Notes under the pieces: model-generated | What the model saw: only the letters and a program-made list of their open reading frames with translations | What the model was told of the DNA's origin: nothing | Databases searched by the model: none | Program-made: the position numbers and the translations under genes | In this document: one piece after another, positions 25,305 to 34,580 of the stretch | Layout: every line of letters begins with the position of its first letter | Position numbering within the stretch: the first letter of the stretch is position 1 | Assembly: GCF_008580665.1 (NCBI RefSeq) | Contig: NZ_BKDJ01000013.1 | Span: 28,935-92,934, forward strand | DNA from: Zafaria cholistanensis | Lineage (GTDB): Bacteria > Actinomycetota > Actinomycetes > Actinomycetales > Micrococcaceae | Reading direction: 5' to 3' | Length of the DNA stretch: 64,000 nucleotides

Positions 25305-26717
25305 ATGTCCTTCCGCGCGCACTGGCAGTTGCGGGCAGAGTTCGCCCGTCGGCTGTCGGCCATGTACGGGGATGAAGTCCCCGCCTACAACACCCTCGTG
25401 GACGTCTCCACTGCGGTGAACGAAGACCACCTGCGCAATAAGGGTGCCGAGGCCGAACGCCTGGGCAGCATTTCCCGGGTGACCGCCGAACGCCACGGAG
25501 CCATCCGCGTCGGTTCCCCCCAAGAGATGTCGCAGGTAGCCCGCGTGTTCGCCGCCTTCGGCATGCACCCGGTGGGCTTCTACGACCTGCGGGACGCCTC
25601 CAAGTCCTCCGTTCCCGTCGTCTCCACCGCGTTCCGGCCGGTCGAACCGGACGAGCTGGCCAAGAACCCATTCCGGGTCTTCACCTCCATGCTCGCCGCT
25701 GACGACCCTCGCTTCTTCAGCCCCGAGCTGCAGGAGCAGCTGCGCGACTTCATTGGCGCGCGCACACTCTTCCCCGAAGAGCTGCTGGAGCTGGCGGACC
25801 AGGCCGCGGAGCACGGCGGCTTGGAGGGGGGCGACGCCGAGCGCCTGCTTGAGCTGGCCACCGCGGCGTTCAAGCTCTCCGATGACCCGGTCGATTACGC
25901 CTGGTACAAGAAGCTCGAAGCGGTCTCCGCGGTGGCCTCGGACATCGGCGGCGTCACCAGCACCCACATTAACCACCTCACCCCGCGGGTGCTGGACATC
26001 GATGACCTCTATGCCCGGATGGAAGCCCAGGGGATCACCATGATCGACGAGATCCAGGGCCCGCCCCGGTGGGACGGCCCCGACATCCTCCTGCGCCAGA
26101 CCTCCTTCCGCGCCCTGTCCGAGGACCGGATCTTCCGTTTCGAGGACGGCACCGTGGGCCCCGGCGAGCTGCGCGTGCGCTTCGGTGAGGTCGAACAGCG
26201 CGGCATTGCCCTCACCCCGACCGGGCGGGACCTCTATGACCGGATGGTCGCCGAAACCGACCGCCGGCTGGCGGCAGGGGAAGGCAACGGCGTGCGCGTC
26301 GACGTCGCCCGTGGGGTGTGGGAGGAAAACCTTCCCCGTACCGAGAAGGAATTGGCTCTCCAAAAGCTCGCCTACTTCACCTTTACGGTGGATGGCGATG
26401 CCTTGGGCAGCCACTACGGCGACTCCCTGCGGGGCGGGACCGTTTCCTTGACGGAATTGATCGAAAAGGGCGTCGCGGTTCCCGAGCCCATCGTCTACGA
26501 GGACTTCCTGCCCCGCTCCGCAGCCGGGATCTTCCAGTCCAACCTCACCGACGACGGCTCACGCGACGACGCCCAGACCGGCACCGATTACGACATCGAC
26601 GTGATGTCCACCATCGTCGGCCGCCCCGTGGCCGACCCGGCCGAGCTCTACCAGCGCCAGCAGGACGCCTCCATTGCCGCACTGGCAGAAGACCTGGGCA
26701 CGACCGTCGAGGTCTGA
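25305..26717 (+). CDS. hglS: 2-oxoadipate dioxygenase/decarboxylase (HglS, DUF1338 family)
   Basis: Fe(II)-dependent VOC-fold enzyme that converts 2-oxoadipate to D-2-hydroxyglutarate with loss of CO2, a step of lysine catabolism established for Pseudomonas putida HglS. At 470 residues the length matches. Candidate metal ligands are H64 (with R68 four residues on, as in HglS His70/Arg74), H221 or H224 in STHINHLTPRVLDID, and E295 in FGEVEQRG. The C-terminal half has VYEDFLPRSAAGIFQSNL. The ATG at 25305 follows AAAGGA by nine bases. It sits 49 bases after the oxidase gene and 36 before the aldehyde dehydrogenase gene. Confidence 0.93.
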   Translation: MSFRAHWQLRAEFARRLSAMYGDEVPAYNTLVDVSTAVNEDHLRNKGAEAERLGSISRVTAERHGAIRVGSPQEMSQVARVFAAFGMHPVGFYDLRDASKSSVPVVSTAFRPVEPDELAKNPFRVFTSMLAADDPRFFSPELQEQLRDFIGARTLFPEELLELADQAAEHGGLEGGDAERLLELATAAFKLSDDPVDYAWYKKLEAVSAVASDIGGVTSTHINHLTPRVLDIDDLYARMEAQGITMIDEIQGPPRWDGPDILLRQTSFRALSEDRIFRFEDGTVGPGELRVRFGEVEQRGIALTPTGRDLYDRMVAETDRRLAAGEGNGVRVDVARGVWEENLPRTEKELALQKLAYFTFTVDGDALGSHYGDSLRGGTVSLTELIEKGVAVPEPIVYEDFLPRSAAGIFQSNLTDDGSRDDAQTGTDYDIDVMSTIVGRPVADPAELYQRQQDASIAALAEDLGTTVEV

Positions 26718-26753
26718 CCCGCAAACCACCCAAATCCAGAGGAGACAGAAGAC

Positions 26754-28280
26754 ATGACCGAGACCATCCGGGAAACCTCCCTCGCAGCATCCGTCAGCCG
26801 CGCACTTGAGGCCTGCGGCGTTACCGCCGAGGCCCTCGGCGGCGAGCATGAAGCACGCAGCCCGCTCACGGGCGAAGTGCTGCTCACCGTCCCGACCGCC
26901 ACCGCCGAAGACGTCACCGAAGCCATCACCAAGGCCCACGAAGCCTTCCTGCAGTGGCGCGAGGTGCCCGCACCCGTGCGCGGCAACGTCATCAAGCGGT
27001 GGGGCGAGCTGCTCACCGAGCACAAGGAGGACCTGGCGATCCTGGTCCAGGCCGAGGCTGGCAAGATCACCTCCGAAGCTCTGGGCGAAGTCCAGGAAAT
27101 GATCGACATCTGCGACTTTGCCGTTGGACAGTCCCGCATGCTCTACGGCAAGACGATGCCGTCCGAGCGCCCGGGCCACCGGCTGCAGGAAACCTGGCAC
27201 CCGCTCGGTGTCGTGGGCGTCATCTCCGCCTTCAACTTCCCCGTCGCCGTCTACTCCTGGAACACCGCCCTGGCCCTGGTCTGCGGCGACTCCGTGGTCT
27301 GGAAGCCCTCGGGCATCACTGTCCTGAGCGCTCTGGGCGCCCACGCCCTGCTGGCCCGTGCCATCAGGGACACCGGCGCCCCAGCCGACATCCACCAGCT
27401 GGTCATCGCGGACCGCCACGCCAGCCAGGCGATCATTGAGGATCCACGCGTGGCCCTGGTCTCCGCCACCGGCTCCGTGCGTCTGGGACAGGAGATCGCC
27501 CCGCGCATCGCCGCCCGCTTCGGCCGCGCCCTGCTGGAACTTGGCGGCAACAACGCGGCGATCGTGGCCCCCAGCGCCGACTTGGATCTCGCTCTGCGCG
27601 GCATTGTCTTCGCAGCCGTCGGCACTGCCGGCCAGCGCTGCACCACCATGCGCCGCCTCATCGTGCACGAATCCATCGTCGACGAACTCACCGAAAAGCT
27701 CGTCAGTGCCTACGGCACCCTGCGCATCGGCGACCCGACTGAGCCCTCCACCCTGGTAGGCCCGCTCATCAACGAAAAGAGCTTCAACGACATGCAGCGC
27801 GCCCTTGCCGATGCCCGGGCCCAGGGCGGAACCGTCCTGACCGGCGGCGGACGCGTTCTCGCCGACGAGCGTCCGGACGCCTACTACGTTGAACCTGCCA
27901 TCGTCCGCATGCCCCGCCAGAGCGAAGTGGTCCAGGACGAAACGTTCGCGCCCATCCTGTACGTGCTCACCTACAGCGACTTCCCGGAGGCAATCGCCCT
28001 TCAGAACGGCGTACCGCAGGGCCTGTCCTCGGCGATCTTCACGAACGACCAGGCCGAAGCCGAGAAGTTCATCTCCGCCGCCGGATCCGACTGTGGCATC
28101 GCCAACGTCAACATCGGCACCTCCGGTGCCGAGATCGGTGGCGCCTTCGGCGGCGAAAAGGAAACCGGTGGCGGACGCGAATCCGGCTCCGACTCCTGGC
28201 GCGTGTACATGCGCCAGGCCACCAACACCATCAACTACTCCGGCGAGCTTCCCCTCGCCCAGGGCGTCAAGTTCCTCTGA
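26754..28280 (+). CDS. amaB: L-aminoadipate semialdehyde/piperideine-6-carboxylate dehydrogenase (ALDH7 family)
   Basis: NAD-dependent aldehyde dehydrogenase of 508 residues in the ALDH7 (antiquitin) branch, oxidising 2-aminoadipate 6-semialdehyde to 2-aminoadipate. Catalytic residues are N161 (SAFNFP), E262 (LELGG) and C296 (TAGQRCTT). The C-terminal EIGGAFGGEKETGGGRESGS is diagnostic of ALDH7A1/AmaB. The ATG has AGGAGAC upstream. The gene is in line with the oxidase and hglS, fitting the AmaA-AmaB pair of Pseudomonas. Confidence 0.93.
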   Translation: MTETIRETSLAASVSRALEACGVTAEALGGEHEARSPLTGEVLLTVPTATAEDVTEAITKAHEAFLQWREVPAPVRGNVIKRWGELLTEHKEDLAILVQAEAGKITSEALGEVQEMIDICDFAVGQSRMLYGKTMPSERPGHRLQETWHPLGVVGVISAFNFPVAVYSWNTALALVCGDSVVWKPSGITVLSALGAHALLARAIRDTGAPADIHQLVIADRHASQAIIEDPRVALVSATGSVRLGQEIAPRIAARFGRALLELGGNNAAIVAPSADLDLALRGIVFAAVGTAGQRCTTMRRLIVHESIVDELTEKLVSAYGTLRIGDPTEPSTLVGPLINEKSFNDMQRALADARAQGGTVLTGGGRVLADERPDAYYVEPAIVRMPRQSEVVQDETFAPILYVLTYSDFPEAIALQNGVPQGLSSAIFTNDQAEAEKFISAAGSDCGIANVNIGTSGAEIGGAFGGEKETGGGRESGSDSWRVYMRQATNTINYSGELPLAQGVKFL

Positions 28281-28362
28281 CCCCACCGCTGTGGCCCGGT
28301 TTGCCTGTCGGCCGGGCCACAGCCCTCCTTCTCCCACAGCACACCCTAGGAGCGCACCGCCG

Positions 28363-29502
28363 ATGTCAAGCATGTTCGACCTCATGGACGAATGGGGTCC
28401 CGAGAAAATAGTCGCGGTCAGCGACGCCAAGACGGGAATGAAAGGCGTCCTCGTCATTGACAACACCTCCCGGGGCATCGGCAAGGGAGGCACTCGGATG
28501 CAGCCCGGAGTCACGGTCGAGGAAATCGCCCGCCTTGCCCGCGTCATGACCTGGAAATGGGCTGGCGTGGACCTGTTCTACGGCGGGGCGAAGGCCGGCA
28601 TCCAGGCCGATCCGCGTTCGCCCTATAAGGAGGAGATCCTCCGCTCCTTCGTGCGCCGGCTTTCCAACGAAGTGCCCCGCGAATACGTCTTCGGGTTGGA
28701 CATGGGCCTGACTGAGAACGACGCCGCGGTGATCATCGACGAACTCGGTGACAGGGGTTCGGCCGTGGGCACCCCCTACGAACTGGGCGGAGTGCCCTAC
28801 GATCAGCTCGGTATCACCGGCTACGGTGTGGCCGAAGTCGTTGACCAGGCCGCCAGCCGGCAGGGACTGCAGGGATCCCGCGTCGCCGTACAGGGCTTCG
28901 GCGCCGTGGGTCACGCCACCGCCTCCCGGCTGCACGATCTCGGTTACCAGGTCGTCGCCATTTCCACGGCCCAGGGTGCCATCGCCGATCCCAACGGACT
29001 GGACATCCCCGAACTGCTGCGCCGCCGCAGCGAGTCTGGCGACGCTTTGGTGGCCGATTTCCCGGAGCTGAAGATCGACCCGGGCGATGAGCTCTTCGTT
29101 GATGCCGAGATCGCCGTCCCTGCAGCACTGCAGGACGTGATCGACGCGGCCGCCGCAGAGCGGATGGGCGCCCGCCTCGTCGTCGAAGGGGCCAACCTGC
29201 CCACCAGCCCTGAAGCCCAGCAGGTGCTGCTGCGGCGCGGAGTCACCGTCGTGCCGGACTTCGTGGCCAACGCCGGCGGCGTGGTCAGTGCGGCCTTCGC
29301 CATGGACGCCCGGTACTCCCCCTTCCGGGCAGCGACCGAGTCCATCTTCGCCACCGTGTCGGAAAAGCTTCGGTCGAACACCGTCCAGGTTCTTGAGGCG
29401 GCAGAAGACCGATCAGTGACAAGCCACGAAGCGGCCCGCTCTCTGGCACAGGAGCGAGTCCGGGCCGCCATGCTGCTGCGCGGCAAGCCGCTGCCGCACT
29501 AG
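28363..29502 (+). CDS. Glu/Leu/Phe/Val dehydrogenase family protein (possible aminoadipate dehydrogenase)
   Basis: NAD(P)-dependent amino acid dehydrogenase of 379 residues. N-terminal substrate domain: GIGKGGTRMQPGVTVEEIARLARVMTWKWAGVDLFYGGAKAGI, with the substrate-binding lysines; C-terminal nucleotide domain: VAVQGFGAVGHATA, and EGANLPTSPEA. The branch is shorter than classical glutamate dehydrogenase. In this operon the missing step is deamination of 2-aminoadipate to 2-oxoadipate, normally done by a transaminase; this enzyme could supply it or could recycle glutamate. ATG 28363 with TAGGAG upstream. Confidence 0.88.
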   Translation: MSSMFDLMDEWGPEKIVAVSDAKTGMKGVLVIDNTSRGIGKGGTRMQPGVTVEEIARLARVMTWKWAGVDLFYGGAKAGIQADPRSPYKEEILRSFVRRLSNEVPREYVFGLDMGLTENDAAVIIDELGDRGSAVGTPYELGGVPYDQLGITGYGVAEVVDQAASRQGLQGSRVAVQGFGAVGHATASRLHDLGYQVVAISTAQGAIADPNGLDIPELLRRRSESGDALVADFPELKIDPGDELFVDAEIAVPAALQDVIDAAAAERMGARLVVEGANLPTSPEAQQVLLRRGVTVVPDFVANAGGVVSAAFAMDARYSPFRAATESIFATVSEKLRSNTVQVLEAAEDRSVTSHEAARSLAQERVRAAMLLRGKPLPH

Positions 29503-29537
29503 CATCCGCCATCACGACCCACCCAGGAGTATGAGCC

Positions 29538-32435
29538 ATGTCCCCGTCCCCGAAACGCCCCGGTCACGCCGCAGCAGAGGAACTCGTTGACGAGTTGCGC
29601 CGGCTCGGGCTGGAAGGAATCCTCGACGATTCGTCCCTGACGCGGGGCCTGTATTCGACGGATGCCTCCAATTATCGGGTGGTCCCAAAAGTGGTGGTCC
29701 TGCCCCGCTCAAAGGAGGACGTCATCACCACGGTGCAGGCGGCGGACAGGCATCGGGTTCCTGTGACCGTCCGCGGAGCCGGCACCTCGTGTGCCGGCAA
29801 CGCGGTCGGGCCGGGCGTGGTCATCGACTTTTCCCGGTTCATGAACCGGGTCCTGTCAATCGATCCCGAAGCCTCCACGGCGGTCGTGGAGCCCGGGGTG
29901 GTGCTCAATACGCTTCAGGTGGCGGCCGAACCCTTCGGGCTGCGTTTCGGGCCCGACCCTTCCACGGCGACGCGCTGCACGCTGGGCGGGATGATCGGGA
30001 ACAATGCCTGCGGCCCGCACGGGCTGTCCTACGGGCGGACCGCCGACAACGTGGTGTCCATGACGTGGCTGACCGGCAGTGGGCAGGTTATCACCGCCGG
30101 ATCCGGTGTCGAAGCCCTGGACGCGGTGCCTGGCCTGGCCTCCTTCGTCAACGAGAACCTTGCGGTCATCCGGACCGAGTTCGGCCGCTTCGGCCGGCAG
30201 ATCTCCGGGTACTCGCTGGAGCATCTGTTGCCCGAAAACGGCCGCAACCTGGCTGCGGCCCTGACCGGCACCGAAGGCAGCTGTGGCATCCTGCTCGAAG
30301 CCACGGTCAAACTTGTTCCCCGTGCCGCGGCCCCGGCCCTGGCCGTGCTCGCCTACGCCGACATGGCCACCGCCGCCGACGACGTGCCCGCCCTCCTGCC
30401 GTTCCGGCCCCTGGCCCTTGAGGGACTGGACGCCCAGCTCGTCGACGTGGTGCGCCGCGCCCACGGCGGTGCCAGCGTCCCGGCCCTGCCGGCCGGGGGC
30501 GGCTGGCTCATGGCCGAAGTCGGGGGGGACACCGCCGAGGAGGCCGTCGAGGCCGCCGGCAAGTTGGTGGCCGCCTCGCGCGCCCTGGAAGCCAAGGTCC
30601 TGCCCGCGGGTCCGGAGGCCACGCGGCTGTGGCAGATCCGCGCCGACGGAGCGGGTTTGGCCGGCCGGACGGCCGCGGGCGAGCAGGCATGGCCCGGCTG
30701 GGAAGACTCCGCCGTTCCCCCGGAACGGCTGGGCGCCTACCTGCGCGGTCTGGAGGCCCTCATGGCCGACGAAGGCGTGTCCGGGCTGGCTTACGGGCAC
30801 TTTGGCGACGGCTGCGTGCATGTCCGGGTCGACTTCCCCCTGGAGCGCGACGGGTCCCTCATGCGCCGGTTCCTGGAGCGCGCCGCGGCCCTGGCCGCTG
30901 AGCACGGCGGATCCCTCTCCGGCGAGCACGGCGACGGCCGGGCCCGCTCGGAACTGCTTACGACCATGTACAGTCCCGAGGCCCTGCGGGCCATGGAGCA
31001 GTTCAAGGCCCTGCTGGATCCTGAGGACCTGATGAATCCCGGCGTCGTAGTCCGCCCCGCGCCCCTGGACGCGGACCTGCGCCGTCCCCAGGCCCTGCCC
31101 CTGACCGCAACCGATGGCTTCGCCTTCGCCCACGACGGCGGGGACATTACCCAGGCCGTGCACCGCTGCGTGGGCGTGGGTAAATGCCGGGCGGACCTGC
31201 GCCCGCAAGGCGGGTTCATGTGCCCGTCCTATACCGCCACCCGCGACGAGAAGGACTCCACCCGCGGACGTGCCCGCACCCTGCAGGAAATGCTCAATGG
31301 CGGCGTCGTCACCCTCGGCTGGTCCTCGCCCGAGGTCCACGAGGCCCTGGACCTGTGCTTGAGCTGCAAAGCCTGCGCCAACGACTGCCCTACCGGCATC
31401 GACATGGCCATGTTCAAATCAGAAACCCTGCACCAGACCTACAAGGGACGCATCCGTCCTTTGAGCCATTACACCCTTGGCCGTCTGCCGCAGTGGCTCA
31501 AGCTCTCCGCCGCCGTGGCCCCACTGGTCAACATCACTGGCCGAATCCCTGTAGCGCGCAAGCTGATGATGGCCCTGATGGGAGCCGATACCCGACGCTC
31601 CCTGCCACCGCTGCCGGTGCGTCCGTTCCGCTGGACCAGTCAAGCCAAGAAGCACCTGCACGCCGCCCCCGGGGCGCCCAAGGTCCTGCTTTGGGTCGAT
31701 TCCTTCTCCGATGCCATGGCCCCGGGAGTCCCCCGAGACGCCCTGGAAGTCCTGGCCGCGGCCGGATGCGACGTTAAGGTGTCCGGGCCCGGCGCCTGCT
31801 GCGGCCTGACCCTTATCTCCACCGGCCAACTCACCGCCGCCAAGGCCAAACTCCGCAATACCCTGGACCTGCTCATCCCGCACGTGCGCGAAGGACGCGC
31901 CGTCGTCGGGCTCGAACCCAGCTGCACCGCCACCTTGCGCTCGGACCTGCTCGAACTGCTCCCCGACGATCCCCGCGCCGCCGAACTCGCCCGGTCCGTG
32001 AAGACGGTCGCCGAATTTCTCACATCCATCGACTGGACCCCTCCCCAAGCGGCCGAGAAGCTCCTCGTCCAACCGCACTGCCACCACCACTCCGTCATGG
32101 GCTATGGTCCGGACCAAGCCCTGCTGGAAGCCATGGGTTGCGACGTCGAAACCTCCGCCGGATGCTGCGGGCTGGCCGGGAACTTCGGCATGGAAAAAGG
32201 CCACTACGAAGTCTCCGAAAACATCGCCCGCGGCGGAATCCTCGCCAAAGCCGAAGCTGCGCCCGACCGGGCCATCCTGGCCGACGGCTTCTCCTGCCGC
32301 ACCCAGGTCCGCGACCTCGCGGGCCTCGACAGCCGCCACCTCGTGCAAGTCATTGCCGAAGCCCTCCGGTCGGGATCCGGCAGGGAAAATCAGCAGCCGG
32401 TTACGGCCGGATCAGTGATAACGCCAGATAACTGA
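29538..32435 (+). CDS. FAD-binding and Fe-S protein, D-2-hydroxyglutarate dehydrogenase type
   Basis: A 965-residue fusion of a VAO-type flavin oxidase domain with an Fe-S/CCG domain. The FAD region has VTVRGAGTSCAGNAVGPGVVIDFSRFMN and GGMIGNNACGPHG; the flavin domain ends near residue 520 with SGEHGDGRARSELL. Cluster cysteines C544, C550, C562 and C607, C610, C613, C617 follow, then two CCG motifs, PGACCGLT and SAGCCGLAGNF. This is the architecture of YdiJ/D2HGDH enzymes, which oxidise D-2-hydroxyglutarate to 2-oxoglutarate, exactly the product of HglS. D-lactate dehydrogenase is the alternative. The ATG has AGGAG eight bases upstream. Confidence 0.92.
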   Translation: MSPSPKRPGHAAAEELVDELRRLGLEGILDDSSLTRGLYSTDASNYRVVPKVVVLPRSKEDVITTVQAADRHRVPVTVRGAGTSCAGNAVGPGVVIDFSRFMNRVLSIDPEASTAVVEPGVVLNTLQVAAEPFGLRFGPDPSTATRCTLGGMIGNNACGPHGLSYGRTADNVVSMTWLTGSGQVITAGSGVEALDAVPGLASFVNENLAVIRTEFGRFGRQISGYSLEHLLPENGRNLAAALTGTEGSCGILLEATVKLVPRAAAPALAVLAYADMATAADDVPALLPFRPLALEGLDAQLVDVVRRAHGGASVPALPAGGGWLMAEVGGDTAEEAVEAAGKLVAASRALEAKVLPAGPEATRLWQIRADGAGLAGRTAAGEQAWPGWEDSAVPPERLGAYLRGLEALMADEGVSGLAYGHFGDGCVHVRVDFPLERDGSLMRRFLERAAALAAEHGGSLSGEHGDGRARSELLTTMYSPEALRAMEQFKALLDPEDLMNPGVVVRPAPLDADLRRPQALPLTATDGFAFAHDGGDITQAVHRCVGVGKCRADLRPQGGFMCPSYTATRDEKDSTRGRARTLQEMLNGGVVTLGWSSPEVHEALDLCLSCKACANDCPTGIDMAMFKSETLHQTYKGRIRPLSHYTLGRLPQWLKLSAAVAPLVNITGRIPVARKLMMALMGADTRRSLPPLPVRPFRWTSQAKKHLHAAPGAPKVLLWVDSFSDAMAPGVPRDALEVLAAAGCDVKVSGPGACCGLTLISTGQLTAAKAKLRNTLDLLIPHVREGRAVVGLEPSCTATLRSDLLELLPDDPRAAELARSVKTVAEFLTSIDWTPPQAAEKLLVQPHCHHHSVMGYGPDQALLEAMGCDVETSAGCCGLAGNFGMEKGHYEVSENIARGGILAKAEAAPDRAILADGFSCRTQVRDLAGLDSRHLVQVIAEALRSGSGRENQQPVTAGSVITPDN

Positions 32436-32474
32436 ACCATCCACCGAAGTGCTTCATGAACTCTCGTCCCGCCC

Positions 32475-32509
32475 ACCGTTTTGCAAGCGGAGGACGGATG
32501 CAAGACGGT
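32475..32509 (+). terminator. Hairpin after the catabolic operon
   Basis: ACCGTTTTGCA pairs with TGCAAGACGGT (one wobble) across a 13-base loop, 40 bases beyond the stop. No T run follows. The right arm context GGATGCAAGAC recurs at 17315-17325. Confidence 0.45.
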
Positions 32510-32565
32510 CGGGCGAGACACATGCGGGATGACGGACGAACGCGACCTCATTCCTTGGTGGCAGC

Positions 32566-33660
32566 TTAGGAGGTAGGCGTCTTCTGCCCAGAAACGGGTG
32601 TGTTCAAGATGGTATGTGCTGCCTGCATCGCAGCCCGGAGGGCGCCTTCGAGGTGGCCGGCGCACTCGGTGGCAGTTTCGGTCGAGGCCCAGTGGATCCT
32701 GTGATGGACCGGCCTTTGGAACGCAGGGGATCCGTAGTGGGCGGCGGAGGCTTGATGGGAAGGGCTGGACGGGGTGGTAAAGGGTTCCCGGCTCCAGTCC
32801 ACGGTCTGGATTTCGCGCACGTTCCGGGCGGCCGGTCCGAACATGCGAACGAGTTGGTCCCTGAACGCGGCCTCGATGTCAGCCGTGTCCTGGCCGGCAA
32901 ACCGTGCGGCGGGGGCAAAGCCAAACAGCGCCGCGAATGATCCCGCGGGGCCTGCGTGGTCATGGACTTCGCGGAAGGGGCCGTGGTAACTGATGGCCGA
33001 TCCCGAGAGGCCGTGCTCACGCCAGAAGGGCGCCTCGTAGACCGCAACAGTCTTCACGGTGCTTCCCATCCAAACCATCGTGTTCCGAGCGATGTCCCGC
33101 ACCTCCTCCGGCAGGGGCGGGTCGAAGCTGATCCCCTCCTCCGTCAGTGCCGGCGGCAACGCCAGGATCACGTGCCTGGCGGCATGGATGCCGCTGCGGG
33201 CCAGGACGTGCACCCGATCGCCGGTGACGGTCAGGGCCGAAACAGGGTCACCCAGCCTGAGGATGCCGGGTGTCAGGCGGCTGGCCAGGCCGTGAGCCAG
33301 GACCTGCGCGCCATGGTGGAAGCGGCGGGAGGGGACGTCGATCGGGTTTCCAGTGAGCCGGCGGGCTCCGGACCCGTCCGCCTCGAAGAGTGCGTCCCCT
33401 TCCAGGTACTGCGGGAATGTGCCCACACCAAGCTGATCAGCCAGTGCCCGGATATGAGGTTCGTTGGCCCAAAACCAGGTCGCGCCCAGGTCGATCGCAC
33501 CCGGTCCGGCGTCCATGCTGAGGGTCCGGCCTCCCACACGGTCCCGGCCCTCGAGCACCGTGACGGTCCGGCCGGCCCGGATTAGGGTGTCGGCGGCGGC
33601 CAGTCCGGCGATGCCGGCTCCGATGACGACGACGTCGCACGTTACGTGGGCCGTGCTCAT
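32566..33660 (-). CDS. Flavin-dependent amine oxidase
   Basis: A 364-residue amine oxidase with the FAD motif VVVIGAGIAGLAAADTLIRAG followed by VTVLEGRDRVGGRTLS, and the C-terminal region HRIHWASTETATECAGHLEGALRAA that contacts flavin. Shorter than typical MAO (about 450) because the substrate domain is compact. It follows the alcohol dehydrogenase gene with a four-base ATGA overlap and is transcribed towards the catabolic operon. Substrate unknown; putrescine, cadaverine or lysine-derived amines are plausible in context. Confidence 0.88.
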   Translation of the reverse strand: MSTAHVTCDVVVIGAGIAGLAAADTLIRAGRTVTVLEGRDRVGGRTLSMDAGPGAIDLGATWFWANEPHIRALADQLGVGTFPQYLEGDALFEADGSGARRLTGNPIDVPSRRFHHGAQVLAHGLASRLTPGILRLGDPVSALTVTGDRVHVLARSGIHAARHVILALPPALTEEGISFDPPLPEEVRDIARNTMVWMGSTVKTVAVYEAPFWREHGLSGSAISYHGPFREVHDHAGPAGSFAALFGFAPAARFAGQDTADIEAAFRDQLVRMFGPAARNVREIQTVDWSREPFTTPSSPSHQASAAHYGSPAFQRPVHHRIHWASTETATECAGHLEGALRAAMQAAHTILNTPVSGQKTPTS

Positions 33661-34454
33661 CGGGTGGTGGTGGTGTCGAAGACGAGGCGGAAGCGGGGCG
33701 CGACGGACCTGATGAGCCCGATGGCCTCGTTGCCATATTCCAGCGGAAGGCGTTCGGCCACGAGCCTAATGCCGTAGGTGAGGGCGAAGGCCATGGCGTC
33801 CTCGGTATCCTGGGCACTGCCGGTGAGGTGGCCGCCGATCGATTGGCCGTTCATGACGAGCCCGGCGAGGACGTGGATGCACCCGCCGTCGACGCCAATC
33901 AGCGTTAGGCGCCCGTGCGGGCGCAGGCCGAACACCGCGACCCGCCCCCAGACCGGGAGGCGGGCGTGGCAGAGGGGGTTGAACGTCGTGACGCCCGCGC
34001 ATCCCATGGGTGCGGTGTCGAACACATCCAAGCCATCAGGGATGTGCGCCAGGGCGTCGGCCGGGACGGTGACGGATTCGGCCCACCCGCCGGGGCAGGA
34101 CAGGCCGGGAATCTTGCGGTCGGGGCAGTGCACGATGCCGCCACGCCGGCAGGACGCACAGTGCCTGCAGCTGCCGCCGAACCAGCCCGCGACGCCCGGG
34201 TCCCCCACGCGCCAGTCCCCCACGCGCCGGCGCGCCACGCCGTCGCCGAGTTCGGCGTCGGCGCCGGCGCCGGCGATCTCGTGTCCGGGGGTGGCTCCGG
34301 GGGTCCGGGCGGTGCCGATGTCCGCATGGCACACCCCGCTGGCGGCCACGGAGATGCGCACCCACCCCGGCTCCGGCGCCGCGGCGGGCACCGTTTCGAG
34401 TGCCAGTCCCGTTCCGGCGGCGCTGACCCTCATGACGGCGGCACTGGTGGTCAC
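33657..34454 (-). pseudogene. Zinc alcohol dehydrogenase with deleted nucleotide-binding core
   Basis: The catalytic domain of a class-III-like zinc alcohol dehydrogenase is intact: GVCHADIG (first zinc Cys), GHEIAG, structural-zinc cysteines in GSCRHCASCRRGGIVHC, and MGCAGVTTFN. The frame then passes from GRVAVFGL directly into RPHGRLTLIGVDG, skipping roughly 50-60 residues that should hold the GxGxxG Rossmann motif. The remaining C-terminus is normal. The frame is open, so this is an in-frame deletion; the protein is unlikely to bind NAD(P). The start is uncertain (GTG 34454 or GTG 34505). Confidence 0.8.
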
Positions 34455-34580
34455 GTTCCCTCGTTCCCGATCCCCCGGCAAGGTCGCCGGTCCCTGAACA
34501 CTCACATCACCACCGAGGCTAGGGGTTCCCGCCCTTCGGCCGGTAGGGTCCGGGAATGAATCCAGCTATAAGATGCTGCT

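Noticed and set aside
26559..28547. 662-residue minus-strand open frame
   Set aside because: Antisense to amaB, which has full catalytic residues and a ribosome site.
29856..31340. 494-residue minus-strand open frame
   Set aside because: Shadow of the D-2-hydroxyglutarate dehydrogenase-type gene.
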